NCBI GenBank assembly: GCA_016235045.1 | Contig: JACRME010000010.1 | Location: 1 to 64,000, forward strand | Direction of reading: 5' to 3' | Length of the DNA: 64,000 bases | DNA from: Nitrosomonadales bacterium | GTDB taxonomy: Bacteria; Pseudomonadota; Gammaproteobacteria; Burkholderiales; Gallionellaceae | Part shown: positions 37,890 to 50,800 of the stretch, piece by piece | Layout of the letters: each line of letters starts with the position of its first letter | Numbering within the stretch: position 1 is the stretch's first letter | Program-made: the position numbers and the translations under genes | The notes under the pieces: generated by a model | Databases searched by the model: none | Seen by the model: only the letters and a program-made list of their open reading frames with translations | Told to the model about the DNA's origin: nothing

Positions 37890-40025
37890 ATGAAATATCT
37901 GGTCATCATCAGCGGTTTGGTCGGTGCGGCGCTGCTGTACCTGCTGTCCAGCGCGAGCGCCAATACGGATTTGTTCTCGCACAACTATTATGTGCTGCTG
38001 GCGATGACGGGAATACTGGCGCTGGGTCTGGCCAGCCTGCTGGCCTCGCAGGCCTGGCAGTTGCGCACGAAGCTCAAGCTGCAGGTGTACGGCGCAAAGC
38101 TGACGCTGCGTCTTGTGACGATTTTTTCGGTGATCGCGATCCTTCCCGGCTTCCTGGTTTATGCGGTCTCGGTGCAATTCCTTAGCAAAAGCATCGAGTC
38201 ATGGTTCGACGTGCGCGTGGAAAAAGCGCTGGAAGGCGGGCTCAACCTTGGCCGCAGTTCGCTTGAAAACGGCCTGGAGGAACTGGGCAAGAAAGGCCGC
38301 CTGGTTGCGATGATTCTGGCCGAGCAGGATACGAAGAACCACAGCAATACCCTGACGCGGCTGATCGAAGAGGGAGGCGTTCAGGAAGCGGCGGTATTCG
38401 GCAGCAGGAAGCAATTGCTGGCGCTCGCCAATGGCGAAAAGAAAAACAAGACAGAATTGCCGACCGACGAAATGCTGCAGCAGGCGTGGGCAAATAACGG
38501 CTACGGCATGATCGAGGTATTGCCCGACGACAAACTGGCTTTGCGCGTGCTGGTCCCGTTGAAATCCGCGAAGTGGAAAGGCGAGCGCCGGACTTTGCAA
38601 TTCAGGCAGCCGGTCCCGAAACAGATTTCCGAGGATGCCGATACCGTGCAGGCGGTTTATCGCGATTACCAGGAATTGTCGCTGGCACGGGTCGGGCTCA
38701 AGCGGCTGTATGGAATTACGCTGACGTTGTCCTTATTGATCGTGCTGCTGAGCGTCAGCTCGGTGGCGTTCTACCTGAGCGAACAGCTCGGCGCTCCGCT
38801 GGCTGCGCTGGCGGAAGGAACATTGGCCGTGGCGAAAGGCGACTTCAGCGGCAATTATCCGGTGCAGAGCCGCGACGAACTGGGTGCGCTGACCGGTCTC
38901 TTCAACCAGATGACCGCCTATCTGGCCGATGCGAAGCAGCGGGGTGAGCAGCAGCAATTGCAGGTGGAGAATGCCAAGGTATATCTGGAAAGCGTGCTGG
39001 CACACCTTTCTTCCGGCGTGCTGGTGGTGGACGAACAGCACCGCCTGCGCACCTCGAATCCCAGCGCAGACCAGATTCTGGGTGTGCCGCTGCAGGAAGC
39101 ATCCGGAAAGACTTTGCCCGAAATAGCGGCGCAGCATGCGCTGTTGCGCTCGTTCATCGAAACGGTGATGAAGGGTTTCGGCGAGGAGTCCCCGCACGAA
39201 TGGCAGCGCCAGATAAAACGCATGAGCAAGAGCGGCGACCAGATGCTGCTGCTGCGCGGCACGCAACTTTCCACCACGGCGGACAGCGGCTACGTGGTGG
39301 TATTCGACGACATCACGCACCTGCTGCAAGCGGAACGCCAGGCGGCATGGGGCGAAGTGGCGCGCCGCCTGGCGCACGAGATCAAGAACCCGCTCACGCC
39401 GATCCAGCTTTCTGCCGAACGGTTGCAGCACAAGCTGTTGTCCAAGCTGGACGCGCACGATGCGCAAATGCTGCAGCGCGCCATCCAGACGATCGTGAGC
39501 CAGGTTGCCGCGATGAAGAACATGGTCACCGAGTTTGCCAACTATGCGCGCGCGCCGGCGACACGCATGGTGCCGCTCGACATGCACCAGTTGCTGAACG
39601 AGGTGATGGGGCTGTACGAAGCAAACAGCAGCCCGATTGCTCTGCAGCTTAACGCGCAACAGACCTGGTTGAACGGCGATGCGACCAGGTTGCGCCAGGT
39701 CATTCACAATCTGTTGCAGAACGCGCATGACGCGCTGCAGCACACCGATCATCCGCAGATCGTTCTTGCCACCGAAAATACCGAAGAAGGCGCATTGAAA
39801 TTAATGGTGCGGGACAACGGCAGCGGCGTTCCGGAGCAGTTGCTGGGGCGGCTGTTCGAGCCGTACATGACAAGCAAGCAAAAGGGAACCGGCTTGGGGC
39901 TGGCCATCGTCAAGAAGATCGTGGAAGAGCATGGCGGGAAGATCAATATTGAAAACCAGCAGTCTGGGGGGACATGCGTAAGCGTGATCCTGCCGCTGGC
40001 AGCAGTGGAAACGGAGGCGTTGTAA
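37890..40025 (+). CDS. NtrY-like sensor histidine kinase
   Basis: The 711-residue membrane kinase has several N-terminal helices (about residues 3-22, 33-53, 75-98), an extracytoplasmic segment, another helix near 280-300 and HAMP (LGAPLAALAEGTLAVAKGDFSG). A PAS domain follows (VLAHLSSGVLVVDEQHRLRTSNP). The HisKA phosphorylation site is in RRLAHEIKNPLTPIQLSAERL (His496). The HATPase N, G1 and G2 boxes (NLLQNAHDAL, DNGSGVPEQL, KGTGLGLAIVKKI) are intact. Such kinases phosphorylate NtrX-type regulators and may sense redox or nitrogen state. Start ATG 37890 lies two bases after the DUF4390 stop. The cognate regulator downstream is broken. Confidence 0.93.
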   Translation: MKYLVIISGLVGAALLYLLSSASANTDLFSHNYYVLLAMTGILALGLASLLASQAWQLRTKLKLQVYGAKLTLRLVTIFSVIAILPGFLVYAVSVQFLSKSIESWFDVRVEKALEGGLNLGRSSLENGLEELGKKGRLVAMILAEQDTKNHSNTLTRLIEEGGVQEAAVFGSRKQLLALANGEKKNKTELPTDEMLQQAWANNGYGMIEVLPDDKLALRVLVPLKSAKWKGERRTLQFRQPVPKQISEDADTVQAVYRDYQELSLARVGLKRLYGITLTLSLLIVLLSVSSVAFYLSEQLGAPLAALAEGTLAVAKGDFSGNYPVQSRDELGALTGLFNQMTAYLADAKQRGEQQQLQVENAKVYLESVLAHLSSGVLVVDEQHRLRTSNPSADQILGVPLQEASGKTLPEIAAQHALLRSFIETVMKGFGEESPHEWQRQIKRMSKSGDQMLLLRGTQLSTTADSGYVVVFDDITHLLQAERQAAWGEVARRLAHEIKNPLTPIQLSAERLQHKLLSKLDAHDAQMLQRAIQTIVSQVAAMKNMVTEFANYARAPATRMVPLDMHQLLNEVMGLYEANSSPIALQLNAQQTWLNGDATRLRQVIHNLLQNAHDALQHTDHPQIVLATENTEEGALKLMVRDNGSGVPEQLLGRLFEPYMTSKQKGTGLGLAIVKKIVEEHGGKINIENQQSGGTCVSVILPLAAVETEAL

Positions 40026-40519
40026 TGGCGACAAAAGATATTCTGGTGGTCGATGACGAAGTGGGCATACGCGAGTTGCTTTCCGAGATATTGTTCGACG
40101 AAGGCTACCGCATACACCTTGCGGAAAATGCGAGCCAGGCACGCAGTTTTCGGGAAAAGCAGGTTCCCGATCTCGTTCTGCACGATATCTGAAAGCCGAT
40201 CGCGCTGCAGAAACTCCTGGCAACCGTGGCCAAGGCCATCAAGCAGGGGGTGCCGGTCGCGGGAGCGCAGCCGGCCGAAACCGTGACGGCGGATGTCGAC
40301 AATAGTGAATTGACGGAACTGACGCTGCCATTGAATTTGCCGCTGAGGGAAGCGCGCGAGTATTTCGACAGCATGTATTTCAACTACCAGATGCAAAAGG
40401 AGAACGGAAACATTTCGCGCATCGCCGAAAAAGCCGGCATTGAACGCACGCATCTTTACCGAAAACTCAAACAACTGGGGATAAAACCGCTTAAAAAAGG
40501 ATCCGGAGAAAATCAATAG
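40025..40519 (+). pseudogene. NtrX-like response regulator, internally deleted with in-frame stop
   Basis: The gene overlaps the kinase stop by one base and begins with a good receiver domain (ILVVDDEVGIRELLSEILFDEGYRIHLAENASQAR). After PDLVLHDI a TGA (40190-40192) follows, then, in the same frame, KPIALQKLLATVAKAIKQG, the end of a receiver domain. The segment normally between the phosphorylated Asp loop (DIWMP) and the lysine of EKP is missing; joining TGG and GAA across the gap would create exactly this TGA. A C-terminal Fis-type helix-turn-helix (REAREYFDSMYFNYQMQ, ISRIAEKAGIERTHLYRKL) remains. No AAA+ domain is present, either also lost or absent from this family member. Confidence 0.83.
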
Positions 40520-40647
40520 AAAGAAAGCATTAATGCGCCTAGGGGCTTGCCATTGTTGCCCAAGGCCGAGCCGATAAGGCATAATCGACGCCTTTCGTTG
40601 GAAAATTTACCGGATATCCCTCAGGGACGTTTTTAGGAGGCAGGAAA

Positions 40648-42663
40648 ATGGCTGCGGCACGTAATGTAACCCCCCCGAAATTCAACGACGTGACTGGCGC
40701 GATTCGCATGCTGGCGGTGGACGCCGTACAAAAGGCCAACTCCGGACACCCCGGCGCGCCGATGGGCATGGCGGAAATCGCCGAAGTGCTGTGGAACCAT
40801 CACCTGCGCCACAATCCGGCCAACCCGAAATGGGCAGACCGCGATCGCTTCGTGCAATCCAACGGTCACGGCTCGATGCTGATTTATGCATTGCTGCACC
40901 TGACCGGGTACGACCTGCCGCTGGAGGAATTGAAGCGCTTCCGCCAGATGCACTCGAAGACGCCCGGCCACCCCGAGTACGGCTATACCGCCGGCGTCGA
41001 GACCACGACCGGCCCGCTGGGACAGGGCATCACCAATGCCGTGGGCATGGCCATGGCGGAAAAGCTGCTGGCCAACGAATTCAACAAACCCGGTCACGAG
41101 ATCGTCAATCACCACACTTATGTGTTCCTGGGCGACGGCTGCATGATGGAGGGCATTTCGCACGAAGCCTGCGCGCTCGCGGGAACTTGGGGCCTGGGCA
41201 AGCTGGTCGCGTTCTGGGACGACAACAACATCTCCATCGACGGCCACACCGACGGCTGGTTTACCGACGACACACCGAAGCGCTTCGAAGCCTATGGCTG
41301 GCATGTCATCGCCGATGTGCAGGGCCACGATCCGAAAGCCATCAATGCCGCGATCGTTGCCGCCAAGGCGGTGACCGACAAACCCACGCTGATCTGCTGC
41401 AAGACGATTATTGGTGTCGGCTCCCCCAACAAGGCGGGTACGCACGACGTGCACGGCGCCGCATTGGGCGATGCCGAAGTCATTGCAACGCGTGAGCATA
41501 TCGGCTGGAAATATCCCCCGTTCGAAATTCCGGCGCATGTGTACGAAGCCTGGGATGCGCGCACCAAGGGCGAAGGTCTGGAAAAACTGTGGAACAACAA
41601 GTTTGCCGAGTACAAGAAAGCCTTCCCCGGGGAAGCGGCAGAATTCCAGCGCCGCATGAAGGGCGACTTGCCGGGCAACTGGGCGGAACACGCGGCCAAG
41701 GCCATCGCCGCCGTCAACGAGAAAGCCGAAACGATTGCCACGCGCAAGGCCTCGCAAAATTCGATCAACGCCCTGGTTCCGGCCCTGCCCGAATTTCTCG
41801 GCGGTTCCGCCGACCTGACCGGTTCCAACCTGACCAACTGGACCGGCGCGCACCACGTGCATGGCAAAAAGCCCGGCAACTACATCAGTTACGGCGTGCG
41901 CGAATTCGGCATGTCGCACATCATGAACGGCATGGCATTGCACGGCGGCCTGCTGCCGTTCGGCGGCACCTTCCTGATGTTCTCGGAATACGCACGCAAT
42001 GCGCTGCGCATGTCGGCCCTGATGAAGCAGCGCGTGATTTACGTGTTCACCCACGACTCCATCGGCCTGGGCGAAGACGGCCCGACGCACCAGCCGGTCG
42101 AGCAGACCACGACTTTGCGCTACATTCCCAACATGGATACCTGGCGTCCGTGCGACACCGTCGAATCCATGGTTTCCTGGGTGTGCGCGGTCGAGCGCCA
42201 GACCGGCCCGTCCTCGCTGATTTTCAGCCGCCAGAACCTGGCATTCCAGAAACGCGACGCGAAGCAGATCGAGAACATCCGCAAGGGCGGATACGTTCTG
42301 TCCGAAGCCGCAGGCGGCAAACCGCAGGCAGTCATCATCGCGACCGGTTCCGAAGTCGATCTGGCCATGAAGGCGCAAGCCGCGCTGGCCGCCGAAGGCG
42401 TCAACGTGCGCGTGGTGTCGATGCCGTCGACCAACGCGTTCGATCGCCAGGACCAGGCTTATAAAGACAGCGTGTTGCCCAAAGGCATCAAACGCGTGGC
42501 TGTTGAAGCAGGTGTAACAGGACTTTGGTACAAATATGTGGGATTGGAAGGTGCGGTGATCGGCATGGATTGCTTCGGCGAGTCCGCGCCTGCACCAGAG
42601 TTGTTCAAACACTTCGGATTCACAGTGGACAATGTCGTCAAGACAGTAAAAGGGGTTTTGTAA
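40648..42663 (+). CDS. tkt: Transketolase
   Basis: The 671-residue thiamine-diphosphate enzyme exchanges two-carbon units in the Calvin and pentose-phosphate cycles. The N-terminal [21 protein letters not shown], the ThDP/metal motif [13 protein letters not shown] and the [14 protein letters not shown] pyrimidine-site motif are present. A GGAGG site precedes the ATG. The last 60 codons use more A/T at third positions than the rest, and a second copy of the last ten codons lies 78 bases downstream, which suggests recombination with a divergent tkt allele. Confidence 0.97.
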   Translation: MAAARNVTPPKFNDVTGAIRMLAVDAVQKANSGHPGAPMGMAEIAEVLWNHHLRHNPANPKWADRDRFVQSNGHGSMLIYALLHLTGYDLPLEELKRFRQMHSKTPGHPEYGYTAGVETTTGPLGQGITNAVGMAMAEKLLANEFNKPGHEIVNHHTYVFLGDGCMMEGISHEACALAGTWGLGKLVAFWDDNNISIDGHTDGWFTDDTPKRFEAYGWHVIADVQGHDPKAINAAIVAAKAVTDKPTLICCKTIIGVGSPNKAGTHDVHGAALGDAEVIATREHIGWKYPPFEIPAHVYEAWDARTKGEGLEKLWNNKFAEYKKAFPGEAAEFQRRMKGDLPGNWAEHAAKAIAAVNEKAETIATRKASQNSINALVPALPEFLGGSADLTGSNLTNWTGAHHVHGKKPGNYISYGVREFGMSHIMNGMALHGGLLPFGGTFLMFSEYARNALRMSALMKQRVIYVFTHDSIGLGEDGPTHQPVEQTTTLRYIPNMDTWRPCDTVESMVSWVCAVERQTGPSSLIFSRQNLAFQKRDAKQIENIRKGGYVLSEAAGGKPQAVIIATGSEVDLAMKAQAALAAEGVNVRVVSMPSTNAFDRQDQAYKDSVLPKGIKRVAVEAGVTGLWYKYVGLEGAVIGMDCFGESAPAPELFKHFGFTVDNVVKTVKGVL

Positions 42664-43808
<1,145 letters not shown>

Positions 43809-43810
43809 CC

Positions 43811-43889
43811 TGTAGGGTGGGCACGTTTTGTGCCCACGCGTTTCAGCGAGCATTGTTTCCGCGTGGGCACTAAAAGTGCCCACCCTACA
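43811..43889. repeat. REP-like double hairpin between gap and pgk
   Basis: TGTAGGGTGGGCAC-N5-GTGCCCACGCG is followed by the inverse CGCGTGGGCAC-N5-GTGCCCACCCTACA, so the whole 79 bases form an inverted pair of hairpins. It has the organisation of a bacterial interspersed palindromic element and may stabilise or attenuate the gap-pgk transcript. Confidence 0.8.
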
Positions 43890-43925
43890 ATTCTTTCCTC
43901 CTCCAGTTTGAAATAAGGAAAAATC

Positions 43926-45107
43926 ATGTCCGTTATCAAAATGACCGATCTGGATCTCAAGGGCAAGCGCGTCCTGATCCGTTCCGACCTCAACGTGCCC
44001 GTTAAGGAAGGCAAAGTCACCTCCGATGCGCGCATCACCGCCTCCATGGCCACCATCAATTTTGCGATGAAAGCCGGCGCGCATGTGATGGTCACCTCGC
44101 ATTTGGGCCGCCCCGAAGAAGGCGTGTATTCCGAAGAGAATTCGCTCAAGCCGGTGGCTGATGTCATCGCCAACAAGCTGAACAAACCCGTGCGCCTGAT
44201 CCGCGACTGGGTGGATGGCGGTTTCAACGTCGCCGCTGGCGAACTGGTGCTGCTGGAAAATTGCCGCTTCAACAAGGGCGAAAAGAAAAGCAACGAAGAA
44301 CTGGCGAAGAAGTACGCCGCCCTGTGCGACGTGTTCGTGATGGACGCGTTCGGTACCGCACACCGCGCCGAAGCGTCGACCCACGGCGTGGCGAAGTTTG
44401 CTCCGGTGGCGGCGGCAGGCATATTGCTGACCGAAGAACTGGAAGCGCTGAGCAAGGCCTTGCTGAACCCGGCGCGCCCGATGGTCGCCATCGTCGGCGG
44501 CTCCAAGGTTTCGACCAAGCTGACCGTGCTGGAATCGCTGTCCGAGAAATGCGAGCAACTGGTGGTGGGCGGCGGTATTGCCAACACCTTTCTCAAGGCC
44601 GTCGGCAACAACGTGGGCAAGTCGCTGTGCGAAGACGACCTGGTCCCCACCGCGCAAGCGCTCATCGAAAAAATGAAACAACGCGGCGCTACCATTCCCA
44701 TCGCGGTGGATGTGGTGTGCGGCAAGAAATTCGACGCCAACGAACCGGCTGTGCTGAAGAACGCGGGCGAAGTGGCCGACGACGACATGATCTTCGACAT
44801 CGGTCCGAAGTCTGCACAAGAGTTGGCCGACATCATCATGAAGGCAGGAACGGTGGTGTGGAACGGCCCGGTCGGCGTGTTCGAGTTCGACCAGTTCGGC
44901 GAAGGCACCAAAACCATCGCCAAGGCCATTGCCGAAACCAGCGCGTTCACCCTGGCCGGCGGCGGCGACACCATCGCGGCAATCCAGAAGTACGGCATCT
45001 ACGACAAGGTGTCTTACATCTCCACCGCAGGCGGTGCGTTCCTGGAATTCCTCGAAGGCAAGATTTTGCCCGCCGTGGAAATTCTGGAGCAACGCGCCAA
45101 ACAGTAA
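43926..45107 (+). CDS. pgk: Phosphoglycerate kinase
   Basis: The 393-residue two-domain kinase has the N-terminal [18 protein letters not shown] signature, SHLGRPEEG and the nucleotide-site GGGDTIAAI. It phosphorylates the RuBisCO product 3-phosphoglycerate in the Calvin cycle and runs in reverse in glycolysis. Confidence 0.97.
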   Translation: MSVIKMTDLDLKGKRVLIRSDLNVPVKEGKVTSDARITASMATINFAMKAGAHVMVTSHLGRPEEGVYSEENSLKPVADVIANKLNKPVRLIRDWVDGGFNVAAGELVLLENCRFNKGEKKSNEELAKKYAALCDVFVMDAFGTAHRAEASTHGVAKFAPVAAAGILLTEELEALSKALLNPARPMVAIVGGSKVSTKLTVLESLSEKCEQLVVGGGIANTFLKAVGNNVGKSLCEDDLVPTAQALIEKMKQRGATIPIAVDVVCGKKFDANEPAVLKNAGEVADDDMIFDIGPKSAQELADIIMKAGTVVWNGPVGVFEFDQFGEGTKTIAKAIAETSAFTLAGGGDTIAAIQKYGIYDKVSYISTAGGAFLEFLEGKILPAVEILEQRAKQ

Positions 45108-45122
45108 CCAACCGGGAATCGC

Positions 45123-46562
45123 ATGCTGCGCAGAACAAAAATTGTAGCGACATTGGGGCCCGCATCCAGCGACCGGAAGGTGCTGGAGCAGATGATCCGC
45201 GCCGGAGTGGACGTGGTGCGGATGAACTTTTCGCATGGCACGGCCCAGGATCACATGGGTCGCGCCGAAAAGGTGCGCGCCGCCGCCAAGGCGGCAGGCC
45301 GCACTATCGGTATCCTGGCCGACCTGCAGGGGCCGAAGATTCGCGTGCGCAAATTCGAGAAGGACAAAATCACCCTGAACAAGGGCGACGCCTTCATTCT
45401 CGATGCGGCGCTGGACGGATTGGGCAACCAGCAGCGCGTCGGGCTGGATTACAAGGAGTTGCCGAAGGACGTGGATGTCGGCACGGTATTGCTGCTCAAC
45501 GACGGCATGCTGGAATTTCACGTCACCGGCGTCAAGGGTGCGGAAGTGCATTGCGTGGTCGTGCGCGGCGGCGTGTTGTCCAACAACAAGGGCATCAACC
45601 GCCAAGGCGGCGGACTCACCGCACCCGCGCTGACCGACAAGGACAAGGAAGACATCAAGACCGCCGCGCTGATCAAGGCGGATTTCCTGGCGGTGTCCTT
45701 CCCGCGTTCGGCGGACGACATGAAACTGGCGCGCGAACTGATGCATGCCGCCGGCGGCAAGAGTCTGCTGGTCGCCAAGATCGAGCGTGCCGAAGCCATT
45801 CCGGTATTGGGCGAGATCATCACTGCTTCCGATGCCATCATGGTGGCGCGCGGCGATCTGAGCGTGGAAGTCGGCGATGCGGCCGTGCCCGGCCTGCAGA
45901 AAAAAATGATCAAGATGGCGCGCGCCAAGAACAAACTGGTCATCACCGCCACGCAGATGATGGAGTCGATGATCACGGCACCTATCCCGACCAGAGCGGA
46001 AGTTTCCGACGTGGCGAACGCCGTGCTGGACGGAACCGATGCGGTGATGCTGTCGGCGGAAACGGCGGTGGGCGACTACCCGGTGGAAACCATCGAAGCC
46101 ATGGCGCGCATCTGTCTCAGCGCGGAGACCGAGACGGAAAGCAGCGAGCTGGACCGCCGCCTGGATCACAGCAAATTTGCGCGCATCGACCAATCCATCG
46201 CCATGTCGGCGTTGTATGCCGCCTCGCATTTCAAGGTGAAAGCCATCGTCGCGCTGACGCAATCCGGTTCGACCGCCTTGTGGATGTCGCGTATCAACGG
46301 CAGCACGCCGATCTACGCGATGACGCCGGTGGAAGCAACCCTGAGCAAGGTCACGCTGTTCAGCGGCGTGCATCCCATCGCGTTTCATACCGAGTCGAAA
46401 GATCACTCCGTTACCTTGCGTCAGGCGGAAGACGAGTTGCATCGCCTGGGTCTGGTGGAGGACGGCGATCTGATCGTGATGACCGTGGGCGAAGCCATCG
46501 GCAAGGCGGGACACACCAACACCATGAAGATCGTGCGCGTGGGCGACTACCGCAAGAGTTAG
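45123..46562 (+). CDS. pyk: Pyruvate kinase
   Basis: The 479-residue enzyme has RTKIVATLGPASSDRKVLEQMI, the ADLQGPKIRV block, the active-site LLVAKIERAEAIP and TATQMMESM. A C-terminal allosteric domain is present. Its place inside a Calvin-cycle gene group gives a drain from fixed carbon to pyruvate. It begins 15 bases after pgk. Confidence 0.97.
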   Translation: MLRRTKIVATLGPASSDRKVLEQMIRAGVDVVRMNFSHGTAQDHMGRAEKVRAAAKAAGRTIGILADLQGPKIRVRKFEKDKITLNKGDAFILDAALDGLGNQQRVGLDYKELPKDVDVGTVLLLNDGMLEFHVTGVKGAEVHCVVVRGGVLSNNKGINRQGGGLTAPALTDKDKEDIKTAALIKADFLAVSFPRSADDMKLARELMHAAGGKSLLVAKIERAEAIPVLGEIITASDAIMVARGDLSVEVGDAAVPGLQKKMIKMARAKNKLVITATQMMESMITAPIPTRAEVSDVANAVLDGTDAVMLSAETAVGDYPVETIEAMARICLSAETETESSELDRRLDHSKFARIDQSIAMSALYAASHFKVKAIVALTQSGSTALWMSRINGSTPIYAMTPVEATLSKVTLFSGVHPIAFHTESKDHSVTLRQAEDELHRLGLVEDGDLIVMTVGEAIGKAGHTNTMKIVRVGDYRKS

Positions 46563-46611
46563 GCAGGACTGAACAACAAGCGTTTTGAAAATATTTTATC
46601 AGGAGAAATAA

Positions 46612-47676
46612 ATGGCACTCGTATCCTTGCGTCAATTACTCGATCACGCGGCTGAGCACAGCTACGGCCTGCCCGCGTTCAACGTCAACAACCTGGAACA
46701 GGTCAAGGCAATCATGGAAGCGGCTGATGAAACCAACAGCCCCGTGATCATGCAAGGCTCCGCAGGTGCACGCAAATACGCCGGCGAAGCGTTCCTGCGT
46801 CACCTCATCGAAGCCGCAGTCGAAGCGTATCCGCATATTCCCGTCGTCATGCACCAGGACCACGGCGCATCCGAAGCAGTCTGCGTGCAGGCCATCCGTT
46901 CCGGCTTCTCCAGCGTGATGATGGACGGTTCGCTGATGACCGACGGCAAAACCCCGTCTACATTCGAATACAACGTCAACATCTCGCGCCGTGTGGCTGA
47001 GATGTCGCACGCCGTCGGCGTTTCCGTCGAAGGTGAACTGGGCTGTCTGGGTTCCCTGGAATCCGGCCATGGCGAAAAAGAAGACGGCCACGGCGCTGAA
47101 GGCAAGCTGAGCCACGACCAGTTGCTGACCGACCCGAACGAAGCGGCGGAATTCGTGAAGCTGACCCAGGTAGACGCCTTGGCGATTGCCATCGGCACCA
47201 GCCACGGCGCTTACAAATTCACCCGCCCGCCCACAGGCGCAGTGCTGCGCATCGACCGCATCCGGGAAATCCACGCGCGCCTGCCCAACACCCACCTGGT
47301 GATGCACGGCTCATCGAGCGTGCCGCAAGAGTGGCTGAAAGTCATCAACGAATTCGGCGGTGCCATGGGCGAGACCTACGGCGTGCCGGTCGAGGAAATC
47401 GTCGAAGGCATCAAGAATGGCGTGCGCAAGGTGAACATCGACACCGACCTGCGCATGGCCTCCACCGGCGCCACCCGTCGCTACCTGGCGCAAAACCCCA
47501 AGGACTTCGACCCGCGCAAATTCCTCGCCGCCACCACCAAGGCGATGAAGGAAATCTGCAAGGCGCGTTACGAAGCCTTTGGCTGTGCTGGCCAGGCAGC
47601 CAAGATCAAACCGATCTCGCTGGACGCGATGGCGGCGCGTTATGCGAAGGGTGAGTTGAACGCGATCGTCAAGTAG
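46612..47676 (+). CDS. fba: Class II fructose-bisphosphate aldolase (CbbA type)
   Basis: The 354-residue zinc enzyme condenses dihydroxyacetone phosphate with glyceraldehyde 3-phosphate (and can make sedoheptulose bisphosphate). The zinc-site region [10 protein letters not shown], the GELGCLG block and the phosphate-binding HGSSSVPQE are visible. The length is that of the CbbA-like subgroup. An AGGAG site precedes the ATG. It ends the tkt-gap-pgk-pyk-fba group, followed by a terminator. Confidence 0.97.
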   Translation: MALVSLRQLLDHAAEHSYGLPAFNVNNLEQVKAIMEAADETNSPVIMQGSAGARKYAGEAFLRHLIEAAVEAYPHIPVVMHQDHGASEAVCVQAIRSGFSSVMMDGSLMTDGKTPSTFEYNVNISRRVAEMSHAVGVSVEGELGCLGSLESGHGEKEDGHGAEGKLSHDQLLTDPNEAAEFVKLTQVDALAIAIGTSHGAYKFTRPPTGAVLRIDRIREIHARLPNTHLVMHGSSSVPQEWLKVINEFGGAMGETYGVPVEEIVEGIKNGVRKVNIDTDLRMASTGATRRYLAQNPKDFDPRKFLAATTKAMKEICKARYEAFGCAGQAAKIKPISLDAMAARYAKGELNAIVK

Positions 47677-47697
47677 TTCACTCACTTGATAAGTGTG

Positions 47698-47731
47698 ACA
47701 AAAGGCGACTTTCGAGTCGCCTTTTGTCTTT
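47698..47731 (+). terminator. Intrinsic terminator after fba
   Basis: A perfect 13-bp stem ACAAAAGGCGACT / AGTCGCCTTTTGT (47698-47710, 47715-47727) closed by a TTCG tetraloop is followed by CTTTAC. It is a strong plus-strand terminator. Confidence 0.9.
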
Positions 47732-47772
47732 ACACATGCCGCGGCACTTACCTATCCGCTTTGTTGCAGAGC

Positions 47773-47799
47773 AAAAAAGAAAGCGTCCGTCAGGACGCT
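47773..47799 (-). terminator. Intrinsic terminator after pilY1
   Basis: On the minus strand AGCGTCC-TGAC-GGACGCT (47799-47782) is followed by TTCTTTTTT, a terminator for the pil operon about 20 bases past the pilY1 stop. Confidence 0.85.
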
Positions 47800-47820
47800 C
47801 AGGGTGACACCGTTGCTGCG

Positions 47821-50800
47821 TTATTGAATCAATTCACGCCATATTGTTCTTTGTCCTCGGAAATTGGCTGACGACGATGAAAACGGCGGATTGCCCGGCG
47901 GAATGGTAGGTGTTGGGTCAACAGACGTTACCACTTCAACAACGGGTTTCGGCAGGTAAATGACATTGACACCGACAATCGTTGCATCAAATTTCACCGA
48001 GCTGCCAGACCCGTCCGTGTAGTCGAAGTAACTGAGCCAACCGTAGCCGCCGGGTGAACAGACGGTGGAAGAAGGAACGAGCGTCGGAACTATCAGCACA
48101 CCGGATACAAGCTTGCTGTCGATGTTTTGACGTTCCGATCCGGTAGAAACATCGGGGAAGTCGATATACCAGCCTCGATCGGTTTCGAAATCCACCGCAT
48201 TCGATGTTCCGGTTCTGGTAGCGCCCGCAACAGTGAAAGTCTGCGGTACCATTTTGCCCGGCGAACTGACAAGCAAGCGCGGGTTGCCGATAGACGTGCC
48301 GTCGTCCTTGATGGCATAAAGCGACTGGGTCCTGATATTGGTAAGGTCGGTCACCTCCAGATATTTCCCGGTTCCTACAAAGACAACGTGATTCGTGTTT
48401 ACCAAACCCAGCACAGGGGTAGTGGTAATGGGTTGTGCGAAACCTCCGGCGCTTAACGTGGCTAGTAACATGGGCGGGGCCGCGGTGTCGATATTGAAGC
48501 GCCAGACATTCCCCAGCAGATCGCCGCCATAAACATATCCCGCCTCGTTGCCTGAGGGCGCATTGTTCCAGACTGAAATCTGAGCCAGGCCGCTTGGCGT
48601 AGCCGTGCTGCCCACAGTGGTTGAGATCTTGTTGATGATGGCGCCTGTACTGGCGTTGAGAACATACAGGTAACCAACGCCGGATCCGGCAGGAGAATTG
48701 GCAATGGCCGGGTCGCTGCTGAGCGTTCCGTTGTCGTAACCCGAAGTTACCAGCACAACCCAAGTTCCATCGGACTTCCTGGCGATGACGGGACGTCCAA
48801 ACGTATAGCCGAGATCGGCATCTCCGTATGGACTCGCCTTGTTGGCATTAAACTCCCATAACAGAGTCGGTGGCGCGCTTGGGTCGGTGATATCCAACGC
48901 ATAGTAGCCGCGTCCGCCGCCGTTCAAACCGGCAACGAGGATGGTGCGCCACTCCCCGCCGCCGCAACTGGTGCAGAAGATATCGGAGATGATTGGGCTG
49001 CCGTTGACAAAGTTGTAATGGTTCGTGTCGTAATTGTTGCTTGCCAGCCTCCACAAATTAGGTATCACCAGGCTGGGTACGTACGCCCAGCGTTCATCTC
49101 CGTTGCTTGCTGCGAAGGCATGCAACATGCCATCGTTGGTTCCCATGTAGACGGTTCCCGCTCGCCCAGTCCAGGTTGCCTTGAAGGCCTGATAACCCGG
49201 GTAAGTGTAGTTGAACGTTGGGCTGGCGATAAAGGCGGGTTGCGACTCCAGTGCGTCGCCCAGCGTTGCTTCGCGGACTCGATAGATCCGGCTTGTTGGG
49301 GTATTGGATGAGCGATCTTCGTAACCGGTCTGGCCGCGCAGATAATTAAGCAAATTAACGCCTACTGCCGCTCCTTGCTGTAATGCGCTAAGCGTACCCC
49401 ACTGGTTAAGGCCACTGATATGAGCGGCGGAGAAATTGGCGGGATGGGAGGTTGCATAGGCTGCATCGAACGGGATCACGCCAGTACCCGCGTCGTTTGC
49501 CGTATATATGGACCTGGAATCAGAACTCGTCCCCACCTTGGCAGGCATGGTGCCCGGGCAGGAATTCGCGATCTGCGTTGAACAAGTAGAGTTGCCGGCG
49601 TCGAAAACTGCAGGTGCCGTACAACTGCCGGCAGTGGCTCCAGAAACTACGCAATTGTAGGTCGTGCTGGATCCGCTGCTGTCGGGAACGACAACGCCCG
49701 GCGAAGTGCAGGACGGAGCTGCAATGTTTTCCACGCACCAGGTGGCGGTTTCACTGACCGCTCCCGAGGTGGTATTGATAGTGCGCGATTCCAGGTTCCC
49801 GGTCCATTTCACCGTTGTGTAACTGGCAACATAAGCAAAGTTGTTGCCGGCAACCGGGTTTAGGGTACTGGTGGCGGCCGCTGCAGCTGCGCCCAGCTTG
49901 GCAGTAATGGAAGAAAGCGCTTTTGTGAAACCCGCAACGATCTGGTCGGGGTTCTTGGCACTGAAATACAACCCATGTCCGTTTACTGCCGCGTGCCAAA
50001 GATCATCAATCCGCTCCCCGGTGGAGTTGTTGATTGGGTCGGGCCAGTTTACCGTGGGCGAACCCAGTCCATGGAATAGATCGTAGTAGTCACCAGATGT
50101 TGCTGTCTCGTAATCGGTCGAATAATTCAGCGTGCCATCCGCACCCAAGCCCATGGTAAACGAGGTCATGTGCTGATTGACGTTGTTGTCCGATGTGCTG
50201 GTGTATACGTTGTTTGTGCATACGTCCGTGTTCCCGCCCGGGAAATCGGGGCTGGTGGCACCGTCGCAGTTGGTGGCAGTCCGCAGGTCGGTGTCGTAGT
50301 AATACTTGGCTACATCCGCCAAACTGTTCGAAGCGGTCGTGGGTCCTTCATACATCGGGCGTGGTGTAGAGCCGCCATCCAGGTTGCCCACATTGGTGGC
50401 GCCGTCCAGGGCTTTGGGACCATAACTGTCCGAAGTACTGTCGTTCCAATATCCGTCCGTGGAAAGAATAGAGAAATTTTGCTGGCAGGAATACTGCACG
50501 GGGTCGTTCTGGCCCGAAATCTTGTTTGCATAGTACCGCCCAGCCTTCGAAAGAGCGCCCCGCAGCGGAGTGGAGCTGGTTGCATTCGATGCGAGCAGCT
50601 TGGTAAACCAGCTATTTTTATGTGCCCCTTCAAAAGTGTTATTGCCGAGAAATGTGGTGCCGTCAGTTGCGCCGGTGTAGCTGATGGTGCTAAAGCCCAC
50701 CCGATACCTGCTGTCGATGGCTTTGAAAGCGCGGCTGACCGAAGTTTTCATGGCCTGCATGCGTGTGTGGTAGTACGTCCACCAGTTTGCGTAGTTGGTC

